Part shown: in pieces, positions 46,280-54,937 of the stretch
Numbering within the stretch: position 1 is the stretch's first letter
How the letters are laid out: every line of letters begins with the position of its first letter
Source: Mycobacterium simulans
Lineage (GTDB): Bacteria; Actinomycetota; Actinomycetes; Mycobacteriales; Mycobacteriaceae
Length of the DNA stretch: 64,000 nucleotides
NCBI RefSeq assembly: GCF_900232995.1
Contig: NZ_OCVX01000003.1
Coordinates: 39,681-103,680, forward strand
Reading direction: 5' to 3'
The notes under the pieces: generated by a model
Databases searched by the model: none
What the model was told of the DNA's origin: nothing
Seen by the model: only the letters and a program-made list of their open reading frames with translations
Made by a program: the position numbers and the translations under genes

Positions 46280-47319
46280 TGCGAATCGGGATCGCGCTGG
46301 ACTATTCGGGTGGCTTTCACGAAGCGGTCGACCGCGTCGTCGAACTCGAAAAGTCCGGTATCGACGTCGCCGTCGTGGCCGAGGCCTATTCCTATGACGC
46401 CATCAGCCAGCTGGGGTACCTCGCCGCGAAGACAACCTCGGTCGAACTGGCCTCGGGGGTGCTTCCGATTTATATCCGCACGCCGTCATTGCTGGCGATG
46501 ACCGCAGCGGGACTGGATTTCGTCTCCGACGGAAGATTCAACCTCGGAATCGGAACATCCGGCCCGCAGGTGATGGAGGGATTCCACGGCGTAGAGTTCG
46601 ACGCCCCGTTGGGCCGAACCCGCGAAGTCGTGGAAATCTGCCGACAGGTGTGGCGCCGTGAACGTGTTAACTACACCGGCAAGCACTACCAGATCCCGCT
46701 GGCCCCGGGCCGCGGGACGGGCTTGGGTAAGCCACTAAAAATCATCAATCACCCTGTGCGCGAACGTATTCCGATATCGATCGCGGCACTAGGGCCGAAG
46801 AATGTCGAGCTGACCGCCGAGATCGCCGAGGGCTGGCAGCCGGCTTTCTTCTATCCGGACAAGGCCGGGCTGGTCTGGGGTGAGGCGCTGGCGGCCGGCG
46901 CAGCCAAACGCGATCCCGCGCTCGGCCCGCTGGACATCATGGTCGGAACGTCGCTAGCCATCGGCGACGACGTCGATGACCGGCTGGCATGGACCAAACC
47001 GCAACTGGCCCTGTACATCGGCGGAATGGGCGCCATCGGCCGCAACTTCTACCACAACCTGGCGACTCGTTACGGGTTCGGCGAGGTCGCGGACCGGATT
47101 CAGGAGCTGTACCTGGCCGGGCGCAAGACCGAGGCCATCGCCGCGGTACCCGATGATTTGGTACGCGGGATATCGCTGGTGGGCCCCCGCGGGTTCATTA
47201 GCGAAAGGTTGGGCGCCTACGTCGATGCCGGTGTGACCACGCTATTGGTAAGGTCGCTGACTGCAAACCCCGGCGAGGCAGTGCGTTATGTGAGGGAATT
47301 GCTGGATCTGCGGCCATGA
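46279..47319 (+). CDS. LLM-class (F420-dependent type) flavin oxidoreductase
   Basis: A 346-residue luciferase-like monooxygenase-family barrel: MRIGIALDYSGGFHEAVDRV, TPSLLAMTAAGLDFVSDGRFNLGIGTSGPQVMEGFHG, GRTREVVEICRQVW, PISIAALGPKNVELTAEIAEGWQP. It most resembles the Rv3520c type, commonly assigned cofactor F420. The substrate is unknown. It is translationally coupled to the flanking genes (TGATG before, ATGA after), so it should act with the amine oxidase that follows. M. tuberculosis has no such gene between Rv3438 and Rv3439c as I recall. Confidence 0.88.
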   Translation: MRIGIALDYSGGFHEAVDRVVELEKSGIDVAVVAEAYSYDAISQLGYLAAKTTSVELASGVLPIYIRTPSLLAMTAAGLDFVSDGRFNLGIGTSGPQVMEGFHGVEFDAPLGRTREVVEICRQVWRRERVNYTGKHYQIPLAPGRGTGLGKPLKIINHPVRERIPISIAALGPKNVELTAEIAEGWQPAFFYPDKAGLVWGEALAAGAAKRDPALGPLDIMVGTSLAIGDDVDDRLAWTKPQLALYIGGMGAIGRNFYHNLATRYGFGEVADRIQELYLAGRKTEAIAAVPDDLVRGISLVGPRGFISERLGAYVDAGVTTLLVRSLTANPGEAVRYVRELLDLRP

Positions 47320-48731
47320 CTTACGACGTTGATGTCGCCGTCGTCGGCGCGGGCCTTTCCGGGCTGACGACGGGCTATCGCCTGGTACGCAACGGCATCG
47401 ACAAGATCGTGGTTCTCGAAGCAAAAGATCGCGTGGGCGGTCGGACCCTCACCACCAAAGTAAACGGAACCATCCTTGACGCCGGTGCCACAATCATTTC
47501 CCCTACCCAGCAAGACATCCTGGCGTTGGCGGATGAACTCGGCACCCGGATGACTCGATCCCATCACAACCGCTACGTCTACCTCTGGCAGGGCGAACGA
47601 CGCATCATGCGCGGGGTGCCGCAATGGGCAACGACGCCCGCGGTCGCCGGACCGTGGATGAGATTGTTGTCCGGCGCAGCCAAACTCACCCGATGGCAGA
47701 CACCTGTCATGGAAATCGTGGGCTCGGTAACGAAGCTCGAGCGCCTTCGCCGAACCGTTCCGCCACTTGAACCTTGGCTCGCCCCGGACGCAACGCACCT
47801 CGACGCCCAATCGCTGCAGGAGTGGATCAACCGGGAAACCGCCGCGGGCCGGGGCAGGCAGCTGCTCGAGTACCTGTTCGCCAGCTACTTCTCGCCGAAG
47901 CCGGCATGCGTTTCGCTGCTCTACGCGTTACATGTGCTCAATACGTGGGGCGGTCTGGTCGGGTTGTTCGCGGCGCAATCGAACACGTTGCGATTTGATG
48001 GTGGTGCGCAATCGCTTTCGCTGGCACTGGCGGAGCGGCTCGGCGAGCGTGTGCGGTTGGGCTCGGCCGTCCGGGTCGTTGCCGAAATTGACACGGGGTA
48101 CTCCGTTCAAACGCAGACCGACGAATTCCGGGCAAACCATGTGGTGGTCGCGGTACCGCCGAGGAACGCGATCGAATTCCGACCGGAGTTGCCCGACGGG
48201 CGAAGGCTCTTGCTTGACGGCTGGGAATCGGTCTCCGCGCTGAAGATCAACGTCGTCTACGCGGAACCCTTCTGGCGACGCCAGAAGCTCGCCGGGGCCG
48301 TTTCCGACCTACGCGCAGCGCCAGCCGTGATCGACACATCACCAGGCGACGGCAAAGGTGTGTTGTCGAGCTATGTGGTCGTGGCGCCGCCCGATACACC
48401 GCTCGGAAACGAGCCGACCTACTACACCGATTCGACAACGCGTAAGGAAGCCGTTCTTAGCGCCCTGGAGCAACAGTTCGGACCGCAGGCGCGCGATTTC
48501 GAGGCGTATCACGAGACGAACTGGGCTGACGTACCTTTTCAAGGCGGCTGCGAAGGCGGACTCCGACCGGGCGTGCTGACGACAGCGCGGACGACCATGG
48601 CGACGCCCGTCGGCGGGATCCATTGGGCGGGTGTCGAATCCGCTCGACGCTGGGCAGGTTGGATGAACGGCGCGGTGGAAGCGGGTGGGCGGGCCGCCGC
48701 TGAGGTTCTCGACGCGATGAGGTCGCCTTGA
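47316..48731 (+). CDS. FAD-dependent amine oxidase family protein
   Basis: A 471-residue flavin amine oxidase. The ADP-binding motif is VDVAVVGAGLSGLTTGYRL, followed by VLEAKDRVGGRTLTTKVNG; the C-terminal flavin-binding part is GGIHWAGVESARRWAGWMNGAVEAGGRAA. The covalent-flavin cysteine motif of mammalian MAO is not evident. It would oxidise a primary amine or a ring compound. It overlaps the LLM gene by 4 bases (ATGA), forming a three-gene unit with the Rv3438-like gene. It converges on the EspA-like gene with a 10-base gap. Confidence 0.87.
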   Translation: MTYDVDVAVVGAGLSGLTTGYRLVRNGIDKIVVLEAKDRVGGRTLTTKVNGTILDAGATIISPTQQDILALADELGTRMTRSHHNRYVYLWQGERRIMRGVPQWATTPAVAGPWMRLLSGAAKLTRWQTPVMEIVGSVTKLERLRRTVPPLEPWLAPDATHLDAQSLQEWINRETAAGRGRQLLEYLFASYFSPKPACVSLLYALHVLNTWGGLVGLFAAQSNTLRFDGGAQSLSLALAERLGERVRLGSAVRVVAEIDTGYSVQTQTDEFRANHVVVAVPPRNAIEFRPELPDGRRLLLDGWESVSALKINVVYAEPFWRRQKLAGAVSDLRAAPAVIDTSPGDGKGVLSSYVVVAPPDTPLGNEPTYYTDSTTRKEAVLSALEQQFGPQARDFEAYHETNWADVPFQGGCEGGLRPGVLTTARTTMATPVGGIHWAGVESARRWAGWMNGAVEAGGRAAAEVLDAMRSP

Positions 48732-48741
48732 GGCTTGACCG

Positions 48742-50037
48742 TCACCGCCCTGCCTTCGGAAGCTCGTCCGCGGCGATCTCACAGGGTGTCGATCCCGCCG
48801 ACGCCGGTTGCGGCGGTTCGGCGGCCGGTGGCGGTTCGGCGGCCGGTGGCGGTTCGGCGGCCGGTGGCGCGACCGGTGGCGCGATCACGGGTGTGGCGGT
48901 CTTCGCTGCAACGCCGTCGATCTGCTCGCCGCGTTGTGGTTCCCCGGGCTGCTCGTCCTCTTCGGTTTGCTCGTGCTCTTGGATCTCGTCGGTCTGCTCC
49001 GCCGTTTGCGGCTTTTCCAGCTCGGCGTCACGCACGTCGTCGGCGTCGTCGTCGGGCATGCCTTCGCCGAAGGATGAGCCGATAAGCTGATCGGCGGCCG
49101 AGCCCAGCAGGCCATCCATCGCCTGAACGATCCGACCGGCAAGCCCGCCAAGCCCCCCAAAATCAGCCAAACCACCACTAACTGTGGGAATTGCTGGACC
49201 ATCGCCGATCCCAGCTCCCAGATCGGGGGGCATGGAGCTCACCGGAGCCATGGCCGGTGCGGCATCCGGCGGGCGGGCGGGCAACGTTGCGGCGGGCGCG
49301 ACCGTCGCGGGCACAACGTTCGGCGGTGCCGGCGTGGTCGCATCGGGTAGGGGCCCGAGATCACCAGGAATCTCGAAGTACGTTCGGGGAGCGGCGGCCA
49401 ACCGGTCGGTGACCATGTCGTAGGCCGCCGCAACCCCGGCCCGAGTCGCCTGCATCGCGGTGCGCCAGTCGTGGCGAATGTCGTTGTCCACGTGGGGCGT
49501 TATCTGTTGGCGAACCAATTGCTCAGCCGTTGGCCGATCCCCTACCCCGGTTGTCACCGCATCGGCAGCGGCCAACCACACCGGCCGCTGCGCCACTGTG
49601 CGGTCGTCGATGGCGATGGCCGTCGCGACCTTCGCGTCGACCAGCTGCCACAAGTTGTCGCGCAGCGACTCGCACCGCTGGGCCGCCGCACGGATTTCGG
49701 TGACCACCTCGTTTGCGGCGTCGCAATGACGCTGCAGAAAGCGAACCGCGGCTTGCGCGCCCGATCCCGTCCACGCCGCGGTCAGCTCGCTAATCTGAGC
49801 GCGCTGCATCCGCAGCGCTTCGGTGACCGCGACACCCGCTGCCCGCAGCTGCGCGCAGTCGCCGTCGAGGATGTGCAGATCGAGTCCGTCCTCGCCGTCG
49901 TAGTAGTCGCGGATCTCCAGGTCAGGACTTGCGCACCCCACCTGTTGGCAAGCGCGCACGTAGCTCCGCGTGTGCTCGACGGCGGGTCGGCCCTCAGCGA
50001 GCCGGCCGGCGACGTCCAATCGATCTGCCACGATCAA
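48742..50037 (-). CDS. ESX secretion-associated protein, EspA-like (Rv3439c-like, Ala/Pro-rich)
   Basis: A 431-residue protein. The N-terminal ~230 residues are helical and contain a WxG-type turn (TAAWTGSGAQAAVRFLQRHC), as in EspA/WXG relatives. The C-terminal half is low-complexity Pro/Ala/Glu (PDATTPAPPN, DDADDVRDAELEKP, three PPAAEP units). It is preceded by an EspC-like small gene that overlaps it by 4 bases, an arrangement like espC-espA. It corresponds to Rv3439c. Substrate of a type VII system, possibly ESX-4, is an inference from context. Confidence 0.72.
   Translation of the reverse strand: MIVADRLDVAGRLAEGRPAVEHTRSYVRACQQVGCASPDLEIRDYYDGEDGLDLHILDGDCAQLRAAGVAVTEALRMQRAQISELTAAWTGSGAQAAVRFLQRHCDAANEVVTEIRAAAQRCESLRDNLWQLVDAKVATAIAIDDRTVAQRPVWLAAADAVTTGVGDRPTAEQLVRQQITPHVDNDIRHDWRTAMQATRAGVAAAYDMVTDRLAAAPRTYFEIPGDLGPLPDATTPAPPNVVPATVAPAATLPARPPDAAPAMAPVSSMPPDLGAGIGDGPAIPTVSGGLADFGGLGGLAGRIVQAMDGLLGSAADQLIGSSFGEGMPDDDADDVRDAELEKPQTAEQTDEIQEHEQTEEDEQPGEPQRGEQIDGVAAKTATPVIAPPVAPPAAEPPPAAEPPPAAEPPQPASAGSTPCEIAADELPKAGR
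48812..48865. repeat. 18-base tandem repeat, three copies
   Basis: GGCGGTTCGGCGGCCGGT occurs three times in a row inside the EspA-like gene and encodes three PPAAEP hexapeptides on the - strand. It is in frame, so copy-number change would only lengthen or shorten the Pro-rich tail. It is a possible VNTR marker. Confidence 0.85.
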
Positions 50038-50336
50038 GCGATCCGCGCCGCGGCATACCGGTCGGCGTCGGCGTAGCGGTCGGCGGTCGTCCGCAGCGCG
50101 ACCGCGACCTCAACAGCCGCTCGTGACCACTGCGACAACTCAATCGCCAACCGGTCCAGCCCGGCACGCAACGCGTCACCGCGGGCGGTGTGCGCCCGCC
50201 CGGCACAGGCTCCGTGGAAAGCCAGCGTGGCGAGGTGATCGGTTACGGCGTTATCAATGAGTTCGGCTGCAGCGCTGAACCGCTCGGCAACGGCATGCAC
50301 CATCTCGACATCGATACCGGCACTAACGAGTCCCAT
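50034..50336 (-). CDS. EspC-like ESX secretion-associated protein (Rv3440c-like)
   Basis: A 100-residue helical protein from ATG 50336 (MGLVSAGIDVEMVHAVAERF). LIDNAVTDHLATLAFHGACAGRAH and the C-terminal RTTADRYADADRYAAARIA have the look of the EspC/DUF2580 family, including a YxxxD-like C-terminal secretion motif (YADAD). The frame continues upstream to 50357 but without conservation. It overlaps the EspA-like gene by 4 bases, and both lie upstream of nothing but glmM, close to ESX-4. Confidence 0.7.
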   Translation of the reverse strand: MGLVSAGIDVEMVHAVAERFSAAAELIDNAVTDHLATLAFHGACAGRAHTARGDALRAGLDRLAIELSQWSRAAVEVAVALRTTADRYADADRYAAARIA

Positions 50337-50384
50337 ACATAGTTCGACTCCCCGCACCGCGTCGGGGTTCCAGTATTTCGCGGG

Positions 50385-51722
50385 TCAGCCCGCAGCGCTC
50401 ACCACGTCCGCGACACTGGTGGCCAGCCGCTGGGCGACGTCTTCGTCGGCCGCCTCCACCATCACCCGAATCATCGGCTCAGTTCCGGAGGGACGCAACA
50501 GGATTCGACCGGTGTCTCCCAGCTCGGCCTGGGCCTCGTCGACCGCCGCCTGGACCGCGGGCGCGACGGCGGCGGTGGCCTTGTCGGCAACCTCAACGTT
50601 GATCAGCACCTGCGGCAAGGTCCGCATCGCCGACGCCAAGGTGGCCAGCGACGAATTGGTTTGCACCATGCGCATCATCAATCGCAGCCCGGTGACGATC
50701 CCGTCGCCGGTGGAGCCCAGCATCGGCATCACGACATGGCCGGATTGCTCGCCGCCGAGGCTGTAGTCACCGGCCCGCAGTTCTTCGAGGACATAGCGGT
50801 CGCCGACGTCGGTGGTGCGCACCGCGATGCCAGCAGAGCGCATGGCCAGGTGCAGCCCAAGGTTGCTCATCACGGTGGTCACCAACGTGTTGGAAGTCAG
50901 TTCCCCGGCGTCGCGCATGGCAAGCGCCAGCACCACCATGATGGCGTCGCCGTCGACGAGTTCACCGTTGGCGTCCACGGCCAGGCACCGATCGGCATCT
51001 CCGTCATGGGCCAGACCCAGGTCGGCGCGGTGGGCGAGGACCGCCGCCCGAAGCGGGTCCAGGTGGGTCGATCCGCAGCCGTCGTTGATGTTGAGCCCAT
51101 TGGGTTCGGCGTTAATCGCGATGACCCGGGCACCGGCCGCGCGGTAGGCGCGCGGCGCTACCGACGAGGCTGCCCCGTGCGCGCAGTCGACGACCACGGT
51201 CAGGCCCTCAAGCCGATTGGTGCTTGCCTTGCCCACATGGCGCAGGTAGCGCTCCGGCGCATCCTCGGCGTCGACGACGCGGCCGATACCCGCGCCGACC
51301 GGACGCAGGCCGGGTCCCGCCGCGACCAGGTCCTCGATCTGGTCCTCGGTGTCGTCGTCCAGTTTGTGGCCGCCGGGACCAAAGATCTTGATGCCGTTGT
51401 CGGGCATCGGGTTATGCGAAGCCGAGATCATTACCCCGAAGTCGGCGTCGTAGGCACCGGTCAGGTAGGCAACCGCGGGTGTCGGAAGCACCCCGACCCG
51501 TAGCGCGTCGACGCCCTCACTCGTCAGGCCGGCGATCACAGCGGCCTCCAGCAGTTCGCCGCTGGCCCGCGGGTCACGACCGATCACGGCGACTCGCCGC
51601 CCCGGTCCGCCCGAACCCGCCAGGTGCCGCGCGGATGCGGCGCCCAGCGCCAGGGCCAACTCTGCGGTCAGCTCGCGATTGGCGACCCCGCGAACGCCGT
51701 CGGTGCCGAATAGTCGACCCAT
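50385..51722 (-). CDS. glmM: Phosphoglucosamine mutase GlmM
   Basis: A 445-residue phosphohexomutase from ATG 51722 ([22 protein letters not shown]). The phosphoserine loop is [15 protein letters not shown], the metal-binding loop is [14 protein letters not shown], the sugar-binding loop is [11 protein letters not shown], and the phosphate-binding loop is [11 protein letters not shown]. It converts glucosamine 6-phosphate to glucosamine 1-phosphate. It follows rpsI on the same strand after a 136-base gap with a hairpin. Confidence 0.96.
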   Translation of the reverse strand: MGRLFGTDGVRGVANRELTAELALALGAASARHLAGSGGPGRRVAVIGRDPRASGELLEAAVIAGLTSEGVDALRVGVLPTPAVAYLTGAYDADFGVMISASHNPMPDNGIKIFGPGGHKLDDDTEDQIEDLVAAGPGLRPVGAGIGRVVDAEDAPERYLRHVGKASTNRLEGLTVVVDCAHGAASSVAPRAYRAAGARVIAINAEPNGLNINDGCGSTHLDPLRAAVLAHRADLGLAHDGDADRCLAVDANGELVDGDAIMVVLALAMRDAGELTSNTLVTTVMSNLGLHLAMRSAGIAVRTTDVGDRYVLEELRAGDYSLGGEQSGHVVMPMLGSTGDGIVTGLRLMMRMVQTNSSLATLASAMRTLPQVLINVEVADKATAAVAPAVQAAVDEAQAELGDTGRILLRPSGTEPMIRVMVEAADEDVAQRLATSVADVVSAAG

Positions 51723-51753
51723 ACGGACAAACCTTTCACAGTTGACGGCCGTG

Positions 51754-51856
51754 GATATACCCACTTTTGGCCCACTCTGAGCCGCGAGCGTGCATGTCTG
51801 TTCGCCGACACGCCGATGAACGCGTACAAATATGCACGCTCGCGGCCCAAAAGTGA
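51754..51856. terminator. Nested hairpin between rpsI and glmM (dispersed element type)
   Basis: Perfect 14-base inner arms at 51781-51794 and 51833-51846 (GCCGCGAGCGTGCA and its complement) are enclosed by outer arms, imperfectly complementary, around CACTTTTGG at 51762-51770 and CCAAAAGTG at 51848-51856. It lies 3' of rpsI and may attenuate read-through into glmM. A half copy of the same element is at 30151-30184. Confidence 0.65.
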
Positions 51857-51858
51857 TA

Positions 51859-52326
51859 TCAGCGCTTGCTGTACTGCGGCGCCTTGCGGGCCTTCTTCAG
51901 GCCATACTTCTTGCGCTCGGTGGCGCGCGGATCACGGGTGAGGAAGCCGGCCTTCTTCAGCGCGGGCCGGTCCTCGGGCTGCGCCAGAATTAACGCCCGG
52001 GCGATACCCAGGCGCAACGCGCCGGCCTGACCCGACGGCCCGCCACCGTGCAGGTGAGCGAAGATGTCGAAGCTTTCCGTCCGCTCGACGGTAACCAGCG
52101 GGGCCTTGATCAGCTGCTGGTGCACCTTGTTGGGGAAGTAGTCCTCTAGGCTGCGGCCATTGAGGTCGAACTTGCCGGTGCCCGGCACCAACCGCACCCG
52201 CACCACGGCCTCCTTGCGGCGGCCGACGGTCTGGATTGGCCGCTCCAGCACAAACGACTCGCTGTGTGTCGCGGCCGGCGCTGCTGCGGCGGCAGGGGTT
52301 TCCAGGGTCTCTTGGATCTCGGTCAT
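51859..52326 (-). CDS. rpsI: 30S ribosomal protein S9
   Basis: A 155-residue S9 protein from ATG 52326 ([17 protein letters not shown]). Core features are [31 protein letters not shown]-type [22 protein letters not shown], and the universal tail [18 protein letters not shown] reaching the P site. It is downstream of rplM in the usual rplM-rpsI operon with a 49-base gap. The N-terminal extension is Ala/Pro-rich, common in mycobacteria. Confidence 0.97.
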   Translation of the reverse strand: MTEIQETLETPAAAAAPAATHSESFVLERPIQTVGRRKEAVVRVRLVPGTGKFDLNGRSLEDYFPNKVHQQLIKAPLVTVERTESFDIFAHLHGGGPSGQAGALRLGIARALILAQPEDRPALKKAGFLTRDPRATERKKYGLKKARKAPQYSKR

Positions 52327-52375
52327 TCGGCGCCGCTCCTCCTCATCGCTTCGCTCTGCATCGTCGCCGACGCGG

Positions 52376-52819
52376 TCATTGCGCCACCTGCTTGATCTCG
52401 AACGGCACCGGCTGTTGGGCAGTGTGTGGATGCTCCGGGCCGGCGTAGACGCGAAGCTTGCGCTGGATCTGGCGGCTGAGCTTGTTCTTGGGCAACATGC
52501 CGACAATCGCCTTCTCCACCACACGGTCGGGGTGCTTTTGCATCAGCTCGCCGATCGTGCGCTTGTGCAGGCCGCCGGGATAACCCGAGTGGCTGTAAGC
52601 CATCTTGCTTCGCAGTTTGTCGCCGCTGATGGCGACCTTGTCGGCGTTGATGACGATGACGAAGTCACCGCCATCGACATTGGGCGCGAACGTCGGCTTG
52701 TGCTTGCCGCGCAGCAGATTGGCCGCTGCGACGGCAAGGCGGCCAAGCACCACGTCCGTGGCGTCGATGACGTACCACGACCTCGTGGTGTCACCCGCCT
52801 TGGGCGCGTATGTAGGCAC
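52376..52819 (-). CDS. rplM: 50S ribosomal protein L13
   Basis: A 147-residue L13 from GTG 52819 ([20 protein letters not shown]), the same length as in M. tuberculosis. Core blocks are [54 protein letters not shown] and [13 protein letters not shown]. It is first in the rplM-rpsI operon. An upstream GTG at 52831 is a possible alternative start. Confidence 0.97.
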   Translation of the reverse strand: MPTYAPKAGDTTRSWYVIDATDVVLGRLAVAAANLLRGKHKPTFAPNVDGGDFVIVINADKVAISGDKLRSKMAYSHSGYPGGLHKRTIGELMQKHPDRVVEKAIVGMLPKNKLSRQIQRKLRVYAGPEHPHTAQQPVPFEIKQVAQ

Positions 52820-52992
52820 AGCGCTTACCACACTTTCTCTCGGGTGGATCCCGGCGTGGACCGGGTGCCAGTCAGGTGGACCGGGTGGGTCCAAGGGGGC
52901 TAGCTCTCGGCGACCGACATTGACCCGAGGCCCCGGCGTACCGCACGCCAACCGAGCAGCTTACCGACGAGCATCCCCGCAGGTCAAAACGA

Positions 52993-53034
52993 CTGTGTGG
53001 TCCCGACGGCTCTCCTTCCGTCGGGACCACACAG
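52993..53034. terminator. Hairpin terminator after the ESX-4 genes (esxT)
   Basis: Perfect 17-base arms 52993-53009 and 53018-53034 (CTGTGTGGTCCCGACGG and complement) surround an 8-base loop. On the - strand it is followed by TCGTTTTGACC. It lies between the esxT stop and the rplM start and should end ESX-4 operon transcription. Confidence 0.85.
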
Positions 53035-53052
53035 AGTCTTTCTGGGGTGCAG

Positions 53053-53349
53053 CTATCGCGCCCAGACGCCAGCCGCACGGCGGTCGGCGTCGGCCACGGT
53101 GGCGGCGCCGTCGCGAACCGCATTTCCCAGGTCGACCAGGATTTCGTTGAGCGCGGTGGCCGCCTGGTGCCATTTGAGCTGCTCAACCTGGTAGGCGGCG
53201 GCCGCTTGCCGGGTCCACAGCTGCTGCAGCGGCGCGATTTGTGACCTCAGTTCGTCGAGTGCGGCGTTGAGCCGGGCCGCCGTGGTGTGGATCTCCTGGC
53301 GAACGGAGTATTCGATTGCATCAAAGTTGTACGACAACACTCGATCCAC
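53053..53349 (-). CDS. esxT: ESX-4 WXG100-type protein EsxT
   Basis: A 98-residue helical hairpin protein (VLSYNFDAIEYSVRQEIHTTAARLNAALDEL). The turn is LWTRQAAAAY, so the WxG glycine is replaced by Arg, as I recall for M. tuberculosis EsxT. It should dimerise with EsxU, encoded 14 bases upstream, and be secreted by ESX-4. It is the last gene of the operon before the terminator. Confidence 0.92.
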   Translation of the reverse strand: MDRVLSYNFDAIEYSVRQEIHTTAARLNAALDELRSQIAPLQQLWTRQAAAAYQVEQLKWHQAATALNEILVDLGNAVRDGAATVADADRRAAGVWAR

Positions 53350-53363
53350 GCTGATCCCTCCGA

Positions 53364-53672
53364 TTACAGGTGTCCGCCGGCCGCGGCGATGTGGTGTGCA
53401 TGGTCCTGACCGGCTTCCCGCAGCGCGGCCTCGTTATGTCGGATGGTCTCGGCAATCGCATGCAGGACGTGGTACAGCCGCATCGACTCGACGTTCCACC
53501 GATCCACCACATCCTTGAACCGGGCGGCGGCAGGCCCACCCCACACCGATGCCGGCACAGTGCTCATCCGGCCGATGAATGACTGCAACATCACCCGGAT
53601 TTCCTCGTTGCGGGTGTCGGTGGTGCTCGCGACCGAGCGCATCAGATCAAAGTCGGTGCTCAATGTGCTCAT
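53364..53672 (-). CDS. esxU: ESX-4 WXG100 protein EsxU
   Basis: A 102-residue WXG100 protein with a canonical turn ([21 protein letters not shown]) and long flanking helices. It is the partner of EsxT. GTG or ATG at 53672 ([16 protein letters not shown]) is used; M. tuberculosis annotation starts further upstream, so the N-terminus is uncertain. It is 50 bases after the Rv3446c-like stop. Confidence 0.92.
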   Translation of the reverse strand: MSTLSTDFDLMRSVASTTDTRNEEIRVMLQSFIGRMSTVPASVWGGPAAARFKDVVDRWNVESMRLYHVLHAIAETIRHNEAALREAGQDHAHHIAAAGGHL

Positions 53673-53722
53673 ACCGAATACGACGCCGGATCGGTGCCGT
53701 TAGGTTCCACCCATTTTCAGGC

Positions 53723-54937
53723 TCACCCCAGCGCGTGCGCCGACCGCACGGCCTGCTCGCACGCATCGCGAACGGCGTCGGGCGCGCCCGGCCTGCTCTG
53801 ACATCCAATGCTGATCCGGACCGCGCGGTCGAGCAGTACCGTCCATCGCACGTCATGTCCGGCGCGCACCTCGCGGTATGTCACCGCGGGCCGGCCGGCG
53901 CTGCTGCCTGAGGGGTTGAAGTCGACGAACACTCCGGTGGGCTCCGCGTCGATGGCCAGCTTTAGGCGCTGCGCGGTGCCGGTCAGCGTCTCGCCGGCCA
54001 CCGGCGATTGCGTCACGTGCAACGCCACCTCGGGATCTGACGGCGACGTGACCTGCACCCGCGCCGAGCCCGGCCCGGCGACCACCCGCTGCGTGGACCA
54101 GGTCGCCGGAATTGTCACCACCACCCGGCCCTCGACCAGAGATGTGGTTGCCGCTACCGGTACCGGCGATACGCCGCGATGGCCCGGCTGCGACGGGATG
54201 GGCACCGCCGACAGCGTCGGCACTGCCAGGACGACCCCGGCGACCGCAAGCCAGACAACCGCCCGGACCCGGGATCGGCCTGCGGCACCCGGTTGCCACG
54301 GGGACGGCTCACGTGGCGCGTCCCCGGCCAGCCGCGCCAGCCGCGCATCACCGATTTCCACCGCCGCCCGCCCCGCACGGCGCAATGCACCGGCGATCAG
54401 CGTCCCAAGCTGGGGCGCCCCTGTGACCGAATTCGGTGCGTCGATCAGCACCGCCGCCGTCGCGTAGGGGGCCGTATCGGCGACAACACCCGCGACCTCG
54501 TCGGCAACCGGCTGAGGATCGCTACGGCGCGCCACGCCGACCACCTCGTCGGCAGCGACCATGACCAACCGTTCGGCGATCTCCACCACCACCGCCGGTT
54601 GGGCCGACGCCCGCGCCAGCAGCCAGGACCGCGGCCGCACCACCGCTTCATCGGCCAATGTCTGTGTGGCCGCGGCCACCACGCCGACCCGCGCTGCCGA
54701 CCACCACGATGGATGCACGACGATCACGCCGTCGGGATGACTGCACAGCACGGAGCGCAGTGCGCCGGACCAGACCGATGAGACATCGACCGGCCGATCG
54801 TCCACCAGCACCACCGAATCGTCTATAGCACCCAGCGCGGCCGCAACCAACTGCGCGTCGGCGATACCGCCTCCGGCGCAACACAATCGGCGGATCGCGC
54901 CGGGGCCGGCCTCGATGACCGCCTGGTGTGGACTCAC
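53723..54937 (-). CDS. Type VII secretion-associated protein (Rv3446c-like)
   Basis: A 404-residue protein, the length of Rv3446c. GTG 54937 overlaps the eccC4 stop (GTGA) by 4 bases. The N-terminal ~240 residues look like an ASKHA/FtsA-like cytoplasmic domain ([34 protein letters not shown]). A membrane helix lies near 245-265 ([22 protein letters not shown]) and the C-terminal part is a conserved extracytoplasmic domain ([28 protein letters not shown]). Its role in ESX-4 is unknown, but the gene is constant in such loci. Confidence 0.88.
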   Translation of the reverse strand: MSPHQAVIEAGPGAIRRLCCAGGGIADAQLVAAALGAIDDSVVLVDDRPVDVSSVWSGALRSVLCSHPDGVIVVHPSWWSAARVGVVAAATQTLADEAVVRPRSWLLARASAQPAVVVEIAERLVMVAADEVVGVARRSDPQPVADEVAGVVADTAPYATAAVLIDAPNSVTGAPQLGTLIAGALRRAGRAAVEIGDARLARLAGDAPREPSPWQPGAAGRSRVRAVVWLAVAGVVLAVPTLSAVPIPSQPGHRGVSPVPVAATTSLVEGRVVVTIPATWSTQRVVAGPGSARVQVTSPSDPEVALHVTQSPVAGETLTGTAQRLKLAIDAEPTGVFVDFNPSGSSAGRPAVTYREVRAGHDVRWTVLLDRAVRISIGCQSRPGAPDAVRDACEQAVRSAHALG

